A stretch of 64,000 nt of DNA from Splendidivirga corallicola (lineage in GTDB: Bacteria; Bacteroidota; Bacteroidia; Cytophagales; Cyclobacteriaceae). Of the stretch, positions 37,313 through 46,129 are shown in pieces; position 1 is the stretch's first letter; each line of letters starts with the position of its first letter. Under the pieces are notes generated by a model. It did no database searches. It saw nothing but the letters and a program-made list of their open reading frames with translations, and was not told where the DNA came from. The translations under genes and the position numbers were made by a program. The stretch is taken from assembly GCA_030442035.1 (NCBI GenBank), contig JAUJEA010000010.1, positions 186,001 to 250,000 of the forward strand, read 5' to 3'.

Positions 37313-40300
37313 TTAAAGTTTTATTGTTGACTTCAAAATATCTCCGGCTCTGAGTATAATCCCATCCATAGACCAGGTTAATTTTTGCGCACTGACCTCA
37401 GTCCTGGCAGGGAGAGGCGTTCCGTTCAGTGTTAGAACAGCTAAAGCCGGATTGCCATTTGCAGGTATTGCCAGAGAAAAAGTTTTAAGGTTAAGCTGAC
37501 CAAATTTTAAGTCCAGTGAATTGGTCTGATTGGCATTTGTACGTTTTTGCGTAAAAGTCCCCCAGCCTTCCGCTACGGTAAAGGGAGCCTTAAAATCTTC
37601 CGGTGTCAATTTTGGATCAAATGTAATATGACCTTTTGGACCATGATAATCAAATCCACTCACTGCAAGCAGTACTCCATAACTCGCCATGGAACGGCTA
37701 TAGTGGTCACTACATTCTATCTCATTATAGGGGTTTCGCTTTACCGGATTATGCCGGTCGTGAACTACTCTAGCTGTTGCCAGGCCTTTTTCCAGCATTC
37801 CCTCATAAATCATGTGTGAGGCTAATTGGTATTCCTGGCCCGGCCAAACCTCATCGAAATATCCTCCGGGCCCTTCCCATAAAGGAGAATCGCTTGGACG
37901 ATCAGCCATACCAGGAACAGCGTAGGTGTCACCTTCACTTTTAGGCCAGGTAGTCATGATCGTACCTGCTTCTCCTTCGGAGGCATAAATGCGCACGCCT
38001 TTAATAACTTTATGCTTGGCCTGATAGGCAAAAGCATCAGGAGCGAAGTTATACTTCCAGATCGACTCTAAAGCTTTTCTTGTTTCTTTTTCAGGTACAA
38101 TTCTATCTTCAATCCCTATTTGATGAGCAAAGCTTTGTCCCAATACCTGATCGATATGGCACCCGTCGTTGGAACTAATGACGTTGGCATATTTTTCCCT
38201 ATCATGTAAATGAATGAAATATTCTCCATTGAATAGTTTTTCGACGATATTCCTATTACCTTTTTCAATCAATTTATCACATTCGTCTACAAAATCTGTA
38301 TCTCCTGTTTCAAGTGCCATTTGCTTACCTGCTGCCAATGCTCCTAAGTAAAGAGAACTGATCCATCCCATGGGGCCGTACCAAGAAGCGTCCAGGGTAT
38401 TCTTTTGTTGTCCTTCCAAAAGACCGTCCTGGTCCTTATCTTCACTCATGATAAACTGGACGGTTTTTTTTATTTTGCTGTAGTTTGCCTTTAAAAATCT
38501 ATTGTCAGGTGACATCTTATGCTCACGGAACATACGCATAATGGTACCACAATGCCCATCGTGTGCTACGCTAAGCCCCCATGCCGTTTCATCACGATGT
38601 CCCATACCGCCGTCTTTTTTGAAGCTATAGCCTAAATCAGTTACTTCCCTTATTGTGCGCTCGATTAACGGAAATATTCGTGCCGCCCCCTGAGCATACT
38701 GCCAAACATGTTGACAGGTGCCCTGGCAACATTCCACGCCTTCCCAACCCCAGATACGGCCATTGTCAAACCACAACATGGTGTTGGATGCCAAAGTATT
38801 AATAGAGATAAAACTTCGGTCCAATAACCAATAAGGCAAGGTAGAATCGTAGTACGTCTTATTCCAAAGCCGGGTGGCTCCGGCCAAATCATCATATTTG
38901 TTTGAAACATAATCCGCAACCTGATTGGCAGATCGGAACCAATTGTGATAATGTCTTTTCAGGTACCTGAACCCTTTTAACCGCATTAGTTCACCGGACT
39001 CAACGTCCAACTGTGTCATGTGGGGAAAGTACCAGGTTAAAATGAAAGTCACTTCTTTTTCTTCACCGGGCTTCAATTTAAGTGTATCACCTAAAGCGCC
39101 CATCAGTGCTTCATTCATTGGTTTTGCAGTCGTACTATGTTCATCCGGAGACTTAAGCCCTGCTATAATAGCGTCTATCTCTTTGGTTTTTTCCAAATTC
39201 AATGCGGCCTTTGCATTGCCCGACGGCCTTTGTATAGACCAGGACATTGATCCATAACCATGTTGATCAACAAGTTCATTACTTTTAGGTTTTTTATCTG
39301 TAAACACGATATGGTCTACAGAAATACTACCCCACATGCTCTGGTGACTATCCACCATCTGTAGCTGTGCTTTTTTACCTAAAAAATCCCGAACATCAAA
39401 AAAGCGTTGTTGAAGCTGCCAATTGTTATCTGCAGTAATCGTACGCATTACTTTGCCATCAATCAGAAGGTTAAAGGCAGTCTGTTCAGGATGGTATCCG
39501 CCTCCCAATAAAAAAGTAATGTAATCGTGGGTTACGGTGAAAGGCTTACTTGTTAATATACCGGTATATTCGTGGGCAGGGGTAATGCTACCCCACTGAT
39601 AACTTGAATTGTTGGGTTTGCCGTTAAGTTCTCTGACATTGTAGCTTGACACAAAATAATCTCCATCAATTCCTTTTTCTGCAAAGCCTTTTGATCCTTT
39701 CTTGACAGGATTTTTACCAAAGGCTGTCCCCTTTGCCTTCCAACGTTCATAACTGCCACTTTCAAAATCTTCAAACACGACATCTTCTTTCACCGGTGCG
39801 TCAGGTACATCCTCAAGCGCTTCGGCGGTACAGTATATCGTAAGTCTATTTTCGTTTTCAATCAAATGATTTCTTCGAACACCCATATTCCTGTTATTGA
39901 TATTCGGGCAAACGGCATTCTCCAACCAACCCACCAGATCAACCTCCATATCACTTGATGAGGTGTTCTTCACTTTATAGGTCATAATGGTCACCGGTAA
40001 GGATGACTTTTCAGCGCTTGTGGGTATAAATGGTGAAAAGGCCTCAAGCTTGATCTCAACGGGTAGGTTGGCGTCTCTATAACTTACTTTCCCAATTGGA
40101 TATTCACCGCGGAAGCTGATATTTTTAAATCCGGTTGAATCAAGTTTTTTGGTCACCGTTTTCCCCTGATATCGCAATCGGATTGCCGCACCATGCTCGA
40201 CAGGTCTGGTTTCACGCTCAAATACCTTTTCAGGATACCGGTAGTGAGATCCCAGGGTCATAGCTGCCATACGTTGATTGTGGTCTTTTTCTCTACCATA

Positions 40301-40657
40301 CTCGGTCTTGAAAATATGCCAAAACCACAGCCTGCCGTCACCTCCTAAATATAATTGCCCACATGCTATACCTCCCACAGGCATGCCTATATGTTTCAGT
40401 TGCCCTTTTTCAGCTGTAAAGACATCGGGAAGCCCACGCTCATAAAGAGATTTTATCCATGCCGCGGAGAGTTTTTTGTCCTCAGGAACCAAATGGCCAT
40501 TATTGTCGTAGGTAAAAGGTCCGGCAAAGACCGGTAACTGTGGTAAGGTGAGTGCGGATAGCCCACCTAATACTGTTTTTTTTATGAATCCCCTTCTCCC
40601 TGGATCATTTGAGAAGCCCTTATGATTCGAAGAAATGTCTTCTATGTTCTTTTTCAT
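37313..40657 (-). CDS. GH116 glycosidase with inserted CBM66-like module, Tat-exported (copy 2)
   Basis: 1114 residues, about 240 longer than copy 1. Twin-arginine signal GRRGFIKKTVLGGLSAL (Arg21-Arg22). The N-terminal domain (MPVGGIACGQLYLGGDG) is interrupted at about 292-456 by a separate beta-sandwich: FEDFESGSYERWKAKGTAFG, FLLGGGYHPEQTAFNLLIDG and MWGSISVDHIVF. It resembles CBM66/GH32-associated modules. GH116 sequence then resumes (YGSMSW). Putative nucleophile Glu639 (WGWEG), acid/base Asp756 (NTLDASWYG). The module may bind a terminal sugar, fructose in characterised CBM66; here this is inference. Confidence 0.88.
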   Translation of the reverse strand: MKKNIEDISSNHKGFSNDPGRRGFIKKTVLGGLSALTLPQLPVFAGPFTYDNNGHLVPEDKKLSAAWIKSLYERGLPDVFTAEKGQLKHIGMPVGGIACGQLYLGGDGRLWFWHIFKTEYGREKDHNQRMAAMTLGSHYRYPEKVFERETRPVEHGAAIRLRYQGKTVTKKLDSTGFKNISFRGEYPIGKVSYRDANLPVEIKLEAFSPFIPTSAEKSSLPVTIMTYKVKNTSSSDMEVDLVGWLENAVCPNINNRNMGVRRNHLIENENRLTIYCTAEALEDVPDAPVKEDVVFEDFESGSYERWKAKGTAFGKNPVKKGSKGFAEKGIDGDYFVSSYNVRELNGKPNNSSYQWGSITPAHEYTGILTSKPFTVTHDYITFLLGGGYHPEQTAFNLLIDGKVMRTITADNNWQLQQRFFDVRDFLGKKAQLQMVDSHQSMWGSISVDHIVFTDKKPKSNELVDQHGYGSMSWSIQRPSGNAKAALNLEKTKEIDAIIAGLKSPDEHSTTAKPMNEALMGALGDTLKLKPGEEKEVTFILTWYFPHMTQLDVESGELMRLKGFRYLKRHYHNWFRSANQVADYVSNKYDDLAGATRLWNKTYYDSTLPYWLLDRSFISINTLASNTMLWFDNGRIWGWEGVECCQGTCQHVWQYAQGAARIFPLIERTIREVTDLGYSFKKDGGMGHRDETAWGLSVAHDGHCGTIMRMFREHKMSPDNRFLKANYSKIKKTVQFIMSEDKDQDGLLEGQQKNTLDASWYGPMGWISSLYLGALAAGKQMALETGDTDFVDECDKLIEKGNRNIVEKLFNGEYFIHLHDREKYANVISSNDGCHIDQVLGQSFAHQIGIEDRIVPEKETRKALESIWKYNFAPDAFAYQAKHKVIKGVRIYASEGEAGTIMTTWPKSEGDTYAVPGMADRPSDSPLWEGPGGYFDEVWPGQEYQLASHMIYEGMLEKGLATARVVHDRHNPVKRNPYNEIECSDHYSRSMASYGVLLAVSGFDYHGPKGHITFDPKLTPEDFKAPFTVAEGWGTFTQKRTNANQTNSLDLKFGQLNLKTFSLAIPANGNPALAVLTLNGTPLPARTEVSAQKLTWSMDGIILRAGDILKSTIKL

Positions 40658-40740
40658 TTTATTATCTCTGTATAATCCTCTTTATATCATTTGTCATTGA
40701 ATCAACTGAACACCAATACCCTATCATATTTCTTTAGGGA

Positions 40741-43415
40741 TTATTTCAGTTCTATTACAATTTCATCTTCGGCTTTCAGGTGCATTCCCTTCCATGTTAT
40801 ATGGTATTGATTACCCTCTCTTTTCAATTTTGTTTTTACGCTTTCGCCATTAATTTTCAATGAGACAGAAGCTCTTTTGGTACCACCATCCTGTAATATG
40901 ATCTTGGACAGTTGAACGGTTCCATAATTTACTTTTAACTTGTTGGTCTGTTTTTCAGGTGTTCTTTTCTGTTCAAAGCTTCCCCATCCCTCAGCGGTAA
41001 CAAAAGCACTCTTGAAATTCTCAGGGTTTATTTTCGGGTCAAAACCTATCTCTCCTTTGGGCCCGTGATAGCTGAATCCGGAAGCAGATACGAAAGCCGC
41101 ATAACTGCTCATAGCCCTGATATAATGATTACCGTATTCTATTTCATTATAGGGATTTCTTTTTTCAGGAGCGTACCTGACATGATTAGCCCATAAGACC
41201 TTTAGCCCTTCTTCCATAAGCCCTTCAGCAATCATGTGGCCAGCCAGATTATTGCTCAGTCCTGTCCAGTTTTCACTAAAGTAGCCTACTGTAAGATGCT
41301 CCCAATTGCCTGCCTTTTGACCAGCGGCCTTTTCTCCCCCGCCTTTTGGAAAAGTACAATTGATCACTCCAGGCTCTCCAGGTAATGCATAGTAACGAAC
41401 ATGTGCTACTGTGGCCGTATCGTGATAAGGCCCTACGTCATCCAAATAATTGTATTTAAAGATGGAAGCCAATGTTGATTTAGCTTCTTCCTTTGGAACA
41501 ATATGGGGCAGATTGGTCTGTCTTGCCCAAGCTTCTCCCAGTATCTGATCAATGTAACATCCTTGGTTGGTATTGGGAGCTTCCGGGTGCTCCGGATCTA
41601 ATTCCTGGATAAAATACTCTCCATTGAACAATTGTTCGGAAAGACTTTTATAACCTTGAGAGGCGATATTCCGGCATATCTTGGCAAAGGCCTTATCTCC
41701 CATTTCATGAGCCATTGACTCTCCTGCTCGTAAACAGGCATTGTAAAGTGTGCTTATCCAGGGAATTTTACCATACCAGGGTCTGTCCAGGGTATTATAC
41801 TGTACCCCTTCAATGATACCATCTGTTTTACCGGTTTTTTCCTTATCCTGGTCAATAAGGTATAGAATTCCTTTTTTGATCTTAGACCAGTTCTTTTTGA
41901 GGAATGCATTGTCAGCTGACATGGTATGCTCCCGGTAAGCCCTTAAAATTGTTCCTGCGTGGCCGTCGATGGCATACCCTCTTCCATCATGACGGCCAAT
42001 ACCGGAATGCTCCGCACGATACTTTACAAAGCCACGTTCATCCCAGGCAAAATCAAAATCAATCTGTGATCTTAATTGCCGGGCCATGTTTGGAAAAAGC
42101 CTACCCAGGGATTGCTCATAATGGAATACGTGTGTACAGGTACCCTCTCCAAGATATACACCTTCCATAGCATAAAGCCTTCCTTCATTATGTGGTGCAT
42201 TGGTCAGGTCATCAAAGCGGTAAAATGAATTGGTGGCCAATGTGCTGGTATTAATAAATGTTCGGTCCAAAAACCAGAATGGAAGTGAGGAATCATACCA
42301 GGTCTTATTCCAGCTTTTGGTAGCGGATATTAAATCTTTCTTCCGAAGGTTGATGACATCAGCCACATCTTTAGACGATTTGAACTTTTTACTGTAGTAG
42401 TACCTTAATTTGTCATGATTGTCCATTTTAGGGATCCGTACCTGATGAACATTGGGAAAATACCAGGATATTATAAATGTAACCTTCTTTTCCTCACCAG
42501 CCTTTACTTCAAGTTGCTGTCCCAAAGCACCGGTAAGAACTTCTCCCACATCTGCACTGGATTCTTGCTCTTTGGAAGGTTTGATTCCTGCATAGCTAAA
42601 AGCTACATCTCTGATTGCCTTTGGTGTGGCCCAACTGTTTTCATCGGCCTCAAGCAAGCTTAAGGTCATATTACCATAATCAGGAGCAGATTGTGCTACT
42701 GCATCGACTTCCGAACTGTTAACTAATGCAATACATCTTCCGACTTAATAATTTTATTTATATGCTTCCCGGAAGTTCCTTCTGCTGTAAAGTAATTAGC
42801 TGTGTTTTGTAACCAGCCCATTATTTCCAGTTCTAATGTTTTATCTGTCTTGTTTTTGAGTTGGTATTCCATTATAACCGCGGGAAAACCGGAAGATTCA
42901 AAATCAGTAGGGATAAATGGAGTGAATGCCTCCAATGAAACGGACACGGGAAAGTTTGCATCTTTATAGTTTACTTTTCCAATAGGGTATTCACCTCTGA
43001 ATGTAATATCCGAAAACCCGTCATTGTTCAGGCTTCTTGCTATTGAGGTGATTTCTTTATTAATACGTATGGCAAATCCCTGTTCAAACCTACGATCCTG
43101 CGTCATAGGGTTTAAATAAAATTTATCTCCTGCACCCGGATTTTGAGGATCTATCCGGTTAATATTAAAAACATCCCAATACCAAAGTTGTCCGTCACCA
43201 CCAAGATAGACCTGTCCTGAGGCCAATCCTCCAATAGGCATACCTATATACTTAAGTTGAGAGCCGTTCAAAACTTCGGGAGCTCCTCTATCAGAAAGTC
43301 TGTCGTTTTCTTGTCCGAATGTTAACGTAAAACTGGTTAGGATTAATTGTAAAGTGGTAAAAATCCCGAAAATCCCAGGCTTTCCAATTTTCATCAATGA
43401 CTTTTTATTATTCAT
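40741..43415 (-). pseudogene. GH116 glycosidase, frameshifted (copy 3)
   Basis: Two adjacent frames together make one GH116 protein. Residues 1-230 (43415-42723) carry a Sec signal and the start of the N-terminal domain (MPIGGLASGQVYLGGDG). The rest (42669-40741, 642 residues) carries YAMEGVYLGEGTCTHVF and NTLDRPWYG. The first frame stops at TAG (42725-42723). The second is open from about 42744 and reads CIALVNSSEV, then DYGNMTLS, matching the joint in copy 2. One lost base near 42734 explains it: restoring a G gives SEDGIALVNSSEV and a normal 891-residue protein. So it is a recent pseudogene, a phase-variable gene or a sequencing error. The gene copies otherwise look intact. Confidence 0.85.
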
Positions 43416-43743
43416 GCGATTGGTATATTCTTATTTTGTGTAATTTTTATATCCTTTCTAACACTGAAATTCGTTTTATGAGCTAGGGCCATTCGCTCTA
43501 ATGATCACACGATTTCCATTTTATTATTCAATTGATCCGATCGATCTAACAAGGATAAAAAAATGAAGTCATCTCAATGCTTTTACGTTTATAATCAACA
43601 CTTTATATATCTTTTCACCCCATTAATCAAGAAGCCAATTGTGCTCCTTAACAATCTATTACGATTGCAGAAAGCCTGTCTTCCGATGAAATACATCCAT
43701 GATCAGCCTTAATACAATATTCAACAAATAGGCATTTTATTGG

Positions 43744-43778
43744 AATGTCCAGTTTTGGTAATTTTGTGTATATTTTGA
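43744..43778 (+). promoter_or_regulatory. 35-bp conserved element, copy 4 (upstream of GH116 cluster)
   Basis: AATGT, 11 bases, AATTTTGTGTAT, ATTTTGA. It is closest to copy 1 before fucP: 30 of 35 positions agree, including AATGTC and the last 19 bases. It lies 329 bp upstream of the minus-strand GH116 start. Confidence 0.6.
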
Positions 43779-44029
43779 TAATTCTCCATGCAAATTGAAG
43801 GCTATAAAACATCCGATCCATAAATTTGAAATGTGGCAGTAGATATCAATATCCGGTTATGGCAATCCGAAGAACAAACAACCTGATCGTTAATCATACT
43901 TTAGGCTAAATTTCATTATCGCTTTTCCTGACAATGAGCAAACCGTTGCTGAGGATTTAACTAATTCACCTTGGAGCCTCAATGTATTTTGACCAGGTTT
44001 TATTTGCTTTAGAGATTAGCACTTGATTT

Positions 44030-44056
44030 GGGGCATAAATATAAACTCAATGCCCC
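44030..44056. other. Stem-loop in divergent intergenic region
   Basis: GGGGCAT (44030-44036) pairs over 7 bases with ATGCCCC (44050-44056) around a 13-base loop. No T-run follows on either strand. It is not near a gene end, so its role is unclear. Confidence 0.4.
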
Positions 44057-44170
44057 TGAAAATCTTTCTTCATCTTCTATATGTGGATAAAAATTGATTG
44101 TCAAGGTAGGTGAAAGAATAAAAGCCTAAAAACCAGTTCAATACTTTGCACTAAAAATAATTTCTAGGTA

Positions 44171-44293
44171 TTTTGCCAAACAGATGTGTCATAAAATTGT
44201 AAAGGGAAGATAATATTGCTGATCTTTACCTATGACATATTGGCAAAACTGTGCTTGCCAAAAAATTTAAGACGATCCTGTAAACGGTCTTAA
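44171..44293 (+). promoter_or_regulatory. Structured leader of the PUL3 sigma gene
   Basis: Three nested pairings form one long stem: TTTTGCCAA (44171-44179) with TTGGCAAAA (44240-44248), TGTCATA (44187-44193) with TATGACA (44231-44237), and GTAAAG (44199-44204) with CTTTAC (44224-44229). A second stem, TTAAGAC (44267-44273) with GTCTTAA (44287-44293), ends 6 bases before the GTG start and could cover the ribosome-binding region. Confidence 0.5.
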
Positions 44294-44299
44294 GAAGAA

Positions 44300-44902
44300 G
44301 TGAAAGTGACCAAAGTAATATCATCAGAGGAATTTGTTATTGAGAGAGTTAAACAGGGAGATGCTTTGGCATTTGAGGAACTATTTAATAAGTACTACAA
44401 AAAACTAAAACAGTTCACTTACAAGATTACCAAGTCTGATTATCTGGCAGAAGAGATTACACAGGAAGCATTTGTAAGCATATGGATCAATCGTGATAAA
44501 ATCGATCCGGCTTTGTCATTTAATGGATATATTTACCGGGTTACAAGAAATCTGGCCATTAATCATTTGAAAAAAATCGCAAGAAGTGAAAAAGCCAGAA
44601 ATGAATTTTGGGACAATATCGAAAAAGCCAAAAATGACATTTCAGAACGGGTAATACATGGTGAATATAGTCAGTGTTTTGAAGAGGCCATAAAAAAACT
44701 CCCAAAGCAAAAACAATTAATTTTCAAACTTTCCAGGGAAGAAGGAAAAAGTCACAATGAAATAGCAAAAGAGCTTGGCATTTCCAGAAACACTGTAAAA
44801 AACCATATGGTCACAGCCCTCAAAACCATCAAGAATTATCTCCAGGTTCATGCCGATATTTCACTACCCATTGTTGGATCCTTTCTTTCAATTATTCTTT
44901 AA
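44300..44902 (+). CDS. ECF sigma-70 factor (PUL3)
   Basis: 200 residues from a GTG start at 44300. Region 2: KQGDALAFEELFNKYYKKLK, KSDYLAEEITQEAFVSIWI. Region 4: LPKQKQLIFKLSREEGKSHN, EIAKELGISRNTVKNHMVTA. Hydrophobic tail SLPIVGSFLSIIL. Its length and motifs resemble the orphan sigma (18792-19397) rather than the PUL1 and PUL2 sigmas. FecR follows after 75 bp. Its 5' leader is rich in stem-loops. Confidence 0.93.
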   Translation: MKVTKVISSEEFVIERVKQGDALAFEELFNKYYKKLKQFTYKITKSDYLAEEITQEAFVSIWINRDKIDPALSFNGYIYRVTRNLAINHLKKIARSEKARNEFWDNIEKAKNDISERVIHGEYSQCFEEAIKKLPKQKQLIFKLSREEGKSHNEIAKELGISRNTVKNHMVTALKTIKNYLQVHADISLPIVGSFLSIIL

Positions 44903-44977
44903 AAAAAAATTTTAGCTCCAAACTAGTCCTGGTCAGCCCTGTTGGTTGTATTATAAATAGAACTAACATTCAATTCA

Positions 44978-45991
44978 TTGAAAAAAGCAGATAGTATTTC
45001 TGAACTTTTTGAAAAGCTTAAGAATAATAGTATCTCCCGAAAAGAGTTAGATATTCTTCTGGATAGCATAGAAAAGAGTGAAACGGCCGCTGAATTAAAG
45101 TCGGCGTTTTATCAGCACTGGCACTCACTGGAGGTGGACGGCCCTCAGGAGGGAGAGCTGGAGTTATATGAGAGGCAGTTTACCAAAGTATTTAAAAAAG
45201 CACAGGAAAAGGAGCAGGAACTTCTTAAGGGTAGAAAGAAACCTTATAAATGGTATAGTGTAGCGGCTGCAGTGGTGATATTGATCTCTGCTTATTCACT
45301 TTTTTATTTTAGTAGAAAAGAGCAGGTTGATACCCAAATAGAGGCTATCACATGGATTGAAAAACAGACAGCACGAGGGCAGAATTTGATAGTCAGGCTT
45401 CCGGATGGATCCAAAATCCGGCTTAATGCCGAAAGTAAAATCAGGTTCCCTAACAAGTTTACTTCCGGAAAACGGGAAGTGGTATTGGAAGGTGAAGGTT
45501 TTTTTGAAGTAGAGGAAAATCCCAACCTACCTTTTGTGGTCACAACAGGGGAAGTAAATACAACAGTTTTAGGTACCTCTTTTAATGTCAGGTCATATAT
45601 CGAAGAATCCACAGTGCAAATCGCTGTGAAGACAGGCAAGGTAGCTGTATCCGATAAAAATCAAGAATTAATTCTCACACCTAATCAGGTAGCTACTTAT
45701 GACAATCAGAAACATTTTGTCATGGAAGAAAAAGATATCTCGTCACTGATCGCCTGGACAGATGGCGGGTTCATTTTTGACCAAAAACCTTTAGAAGAAA
45801 TCACAGCACAGCTGGAAAGAAGGTATGATGTGGATATTACAATTGACGACCCCGCATTAAAGCGTATCCGGATCACCCTGAAACAAAAAGGTGAATCATT
45901 GACCACGGTATTAAATATTTTAAGTAAATCCGGTGGTTTTGATTACGAAATAAAAGGAAAAAATGTACTATTTAAATCTAAGGAAATATGA
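44978..45991 (+). CDS. FecR-family anti-sigma factor (PUL3)
   Basis: 337 residues from a TTG start at 44978 (MKKADSISELFEKL). The N-terminal part has SISRKELDILLDSIEKS, unlike the YTV-DFI type of PUL1 and PUL2. Membrane segment near 91-110 (WYSVAAAVVILISAYSLFYF). FecR domain about 125-235 (VRLPDGSKIRLNAESKIRFP, LEGEGFFEVEENP, QIAVKTGKVAV), DUF4974 C-terminus (RIRITLKQKGESLTTVLNIL). It lies between its sigma and SusC. A different evolutionary source from the PUL1/PUL2 pair is likely. Confidence 0.93.
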   Translation: MKKADSISELFEKLKNNSISRKELDILLDSIEKSETAAELKSAFYQHWHSLEVDGPQEGELELYERQFTKVFKKAQEKEQELLKGRKKPYKWYSVAAAVVILISAYSLFYFSRKEQVDTQIEAITWIEKQTARGQNLIVRLPDGSKIRLNAESKIRFPNKFTSGKREVVLEGEGFFEVEENPNLPFVVTTGEVNTTVLGTSFNVRSYIEESTVQIAVKTGKVAVSDKNQELILTPNQVATYDNQKHFVMEEKDISSLIAWTDGGFIFDQKPLEEITAQLERRYDVDITIDDPALKRIRITLKQKGESLTTVLNILSKSGGFDYEIKGKNVLFKSKEI

Positions 45992-46028
45992 AAAAATGAT
46001 ATACAAATCCCCCTAAAATAACAAAATA

Positions 46029-46058
46029 AGAGCGAAAGTAGTGGAGTACTTCCGCTCT
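46029..46058 (+). promoter_or_regulatory. Stem-loop in the PUL3 FecR-SusC gap
   Basis: AGAGCGAAAGTA (46029-46040) pairs with TACTTCCGCTCT (46047-46058) over 11 of 12 positions around a 6-base loop, 71 bp before the SusC start. It is the PUL3 counterpart of the leader stem-loops of PUL1 and PUL2; the three gaps are 146, 136 and 138 bp long. Confidence 0.6.
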
Positions 46059-46129
46059 CTACGATTAATAACCATTCACCTCGTCTGCCGAAGGTTTCGA
46101 CCAAAGGTGGACTATTAAACGATTTTGAT

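Larger units (their letters stand above)
43416..44299. other. Divergent intergenic region with 35-bp element and stem-loops
   Basis: 884 bp between the GH116 cluster (minus) and the PUL3 sigma (plus). It holds copy 4 of the 35-bp element, a stem-loop at 44030-44056 (GGGGCAT/ATGCCCC), a long imperfect stem-loop at 44171-44248 and a short one at 44267-44293. No gene of recognisable family was seen. Confidence 0.6.

Noticed and set aside
40741-42669. The 642-residue reading as an independent GH116 gene
   Set aside because: It lacks the N-terminal domain, and the sequence before its first Met (CIALVNSSEV) continues the upstream frame.
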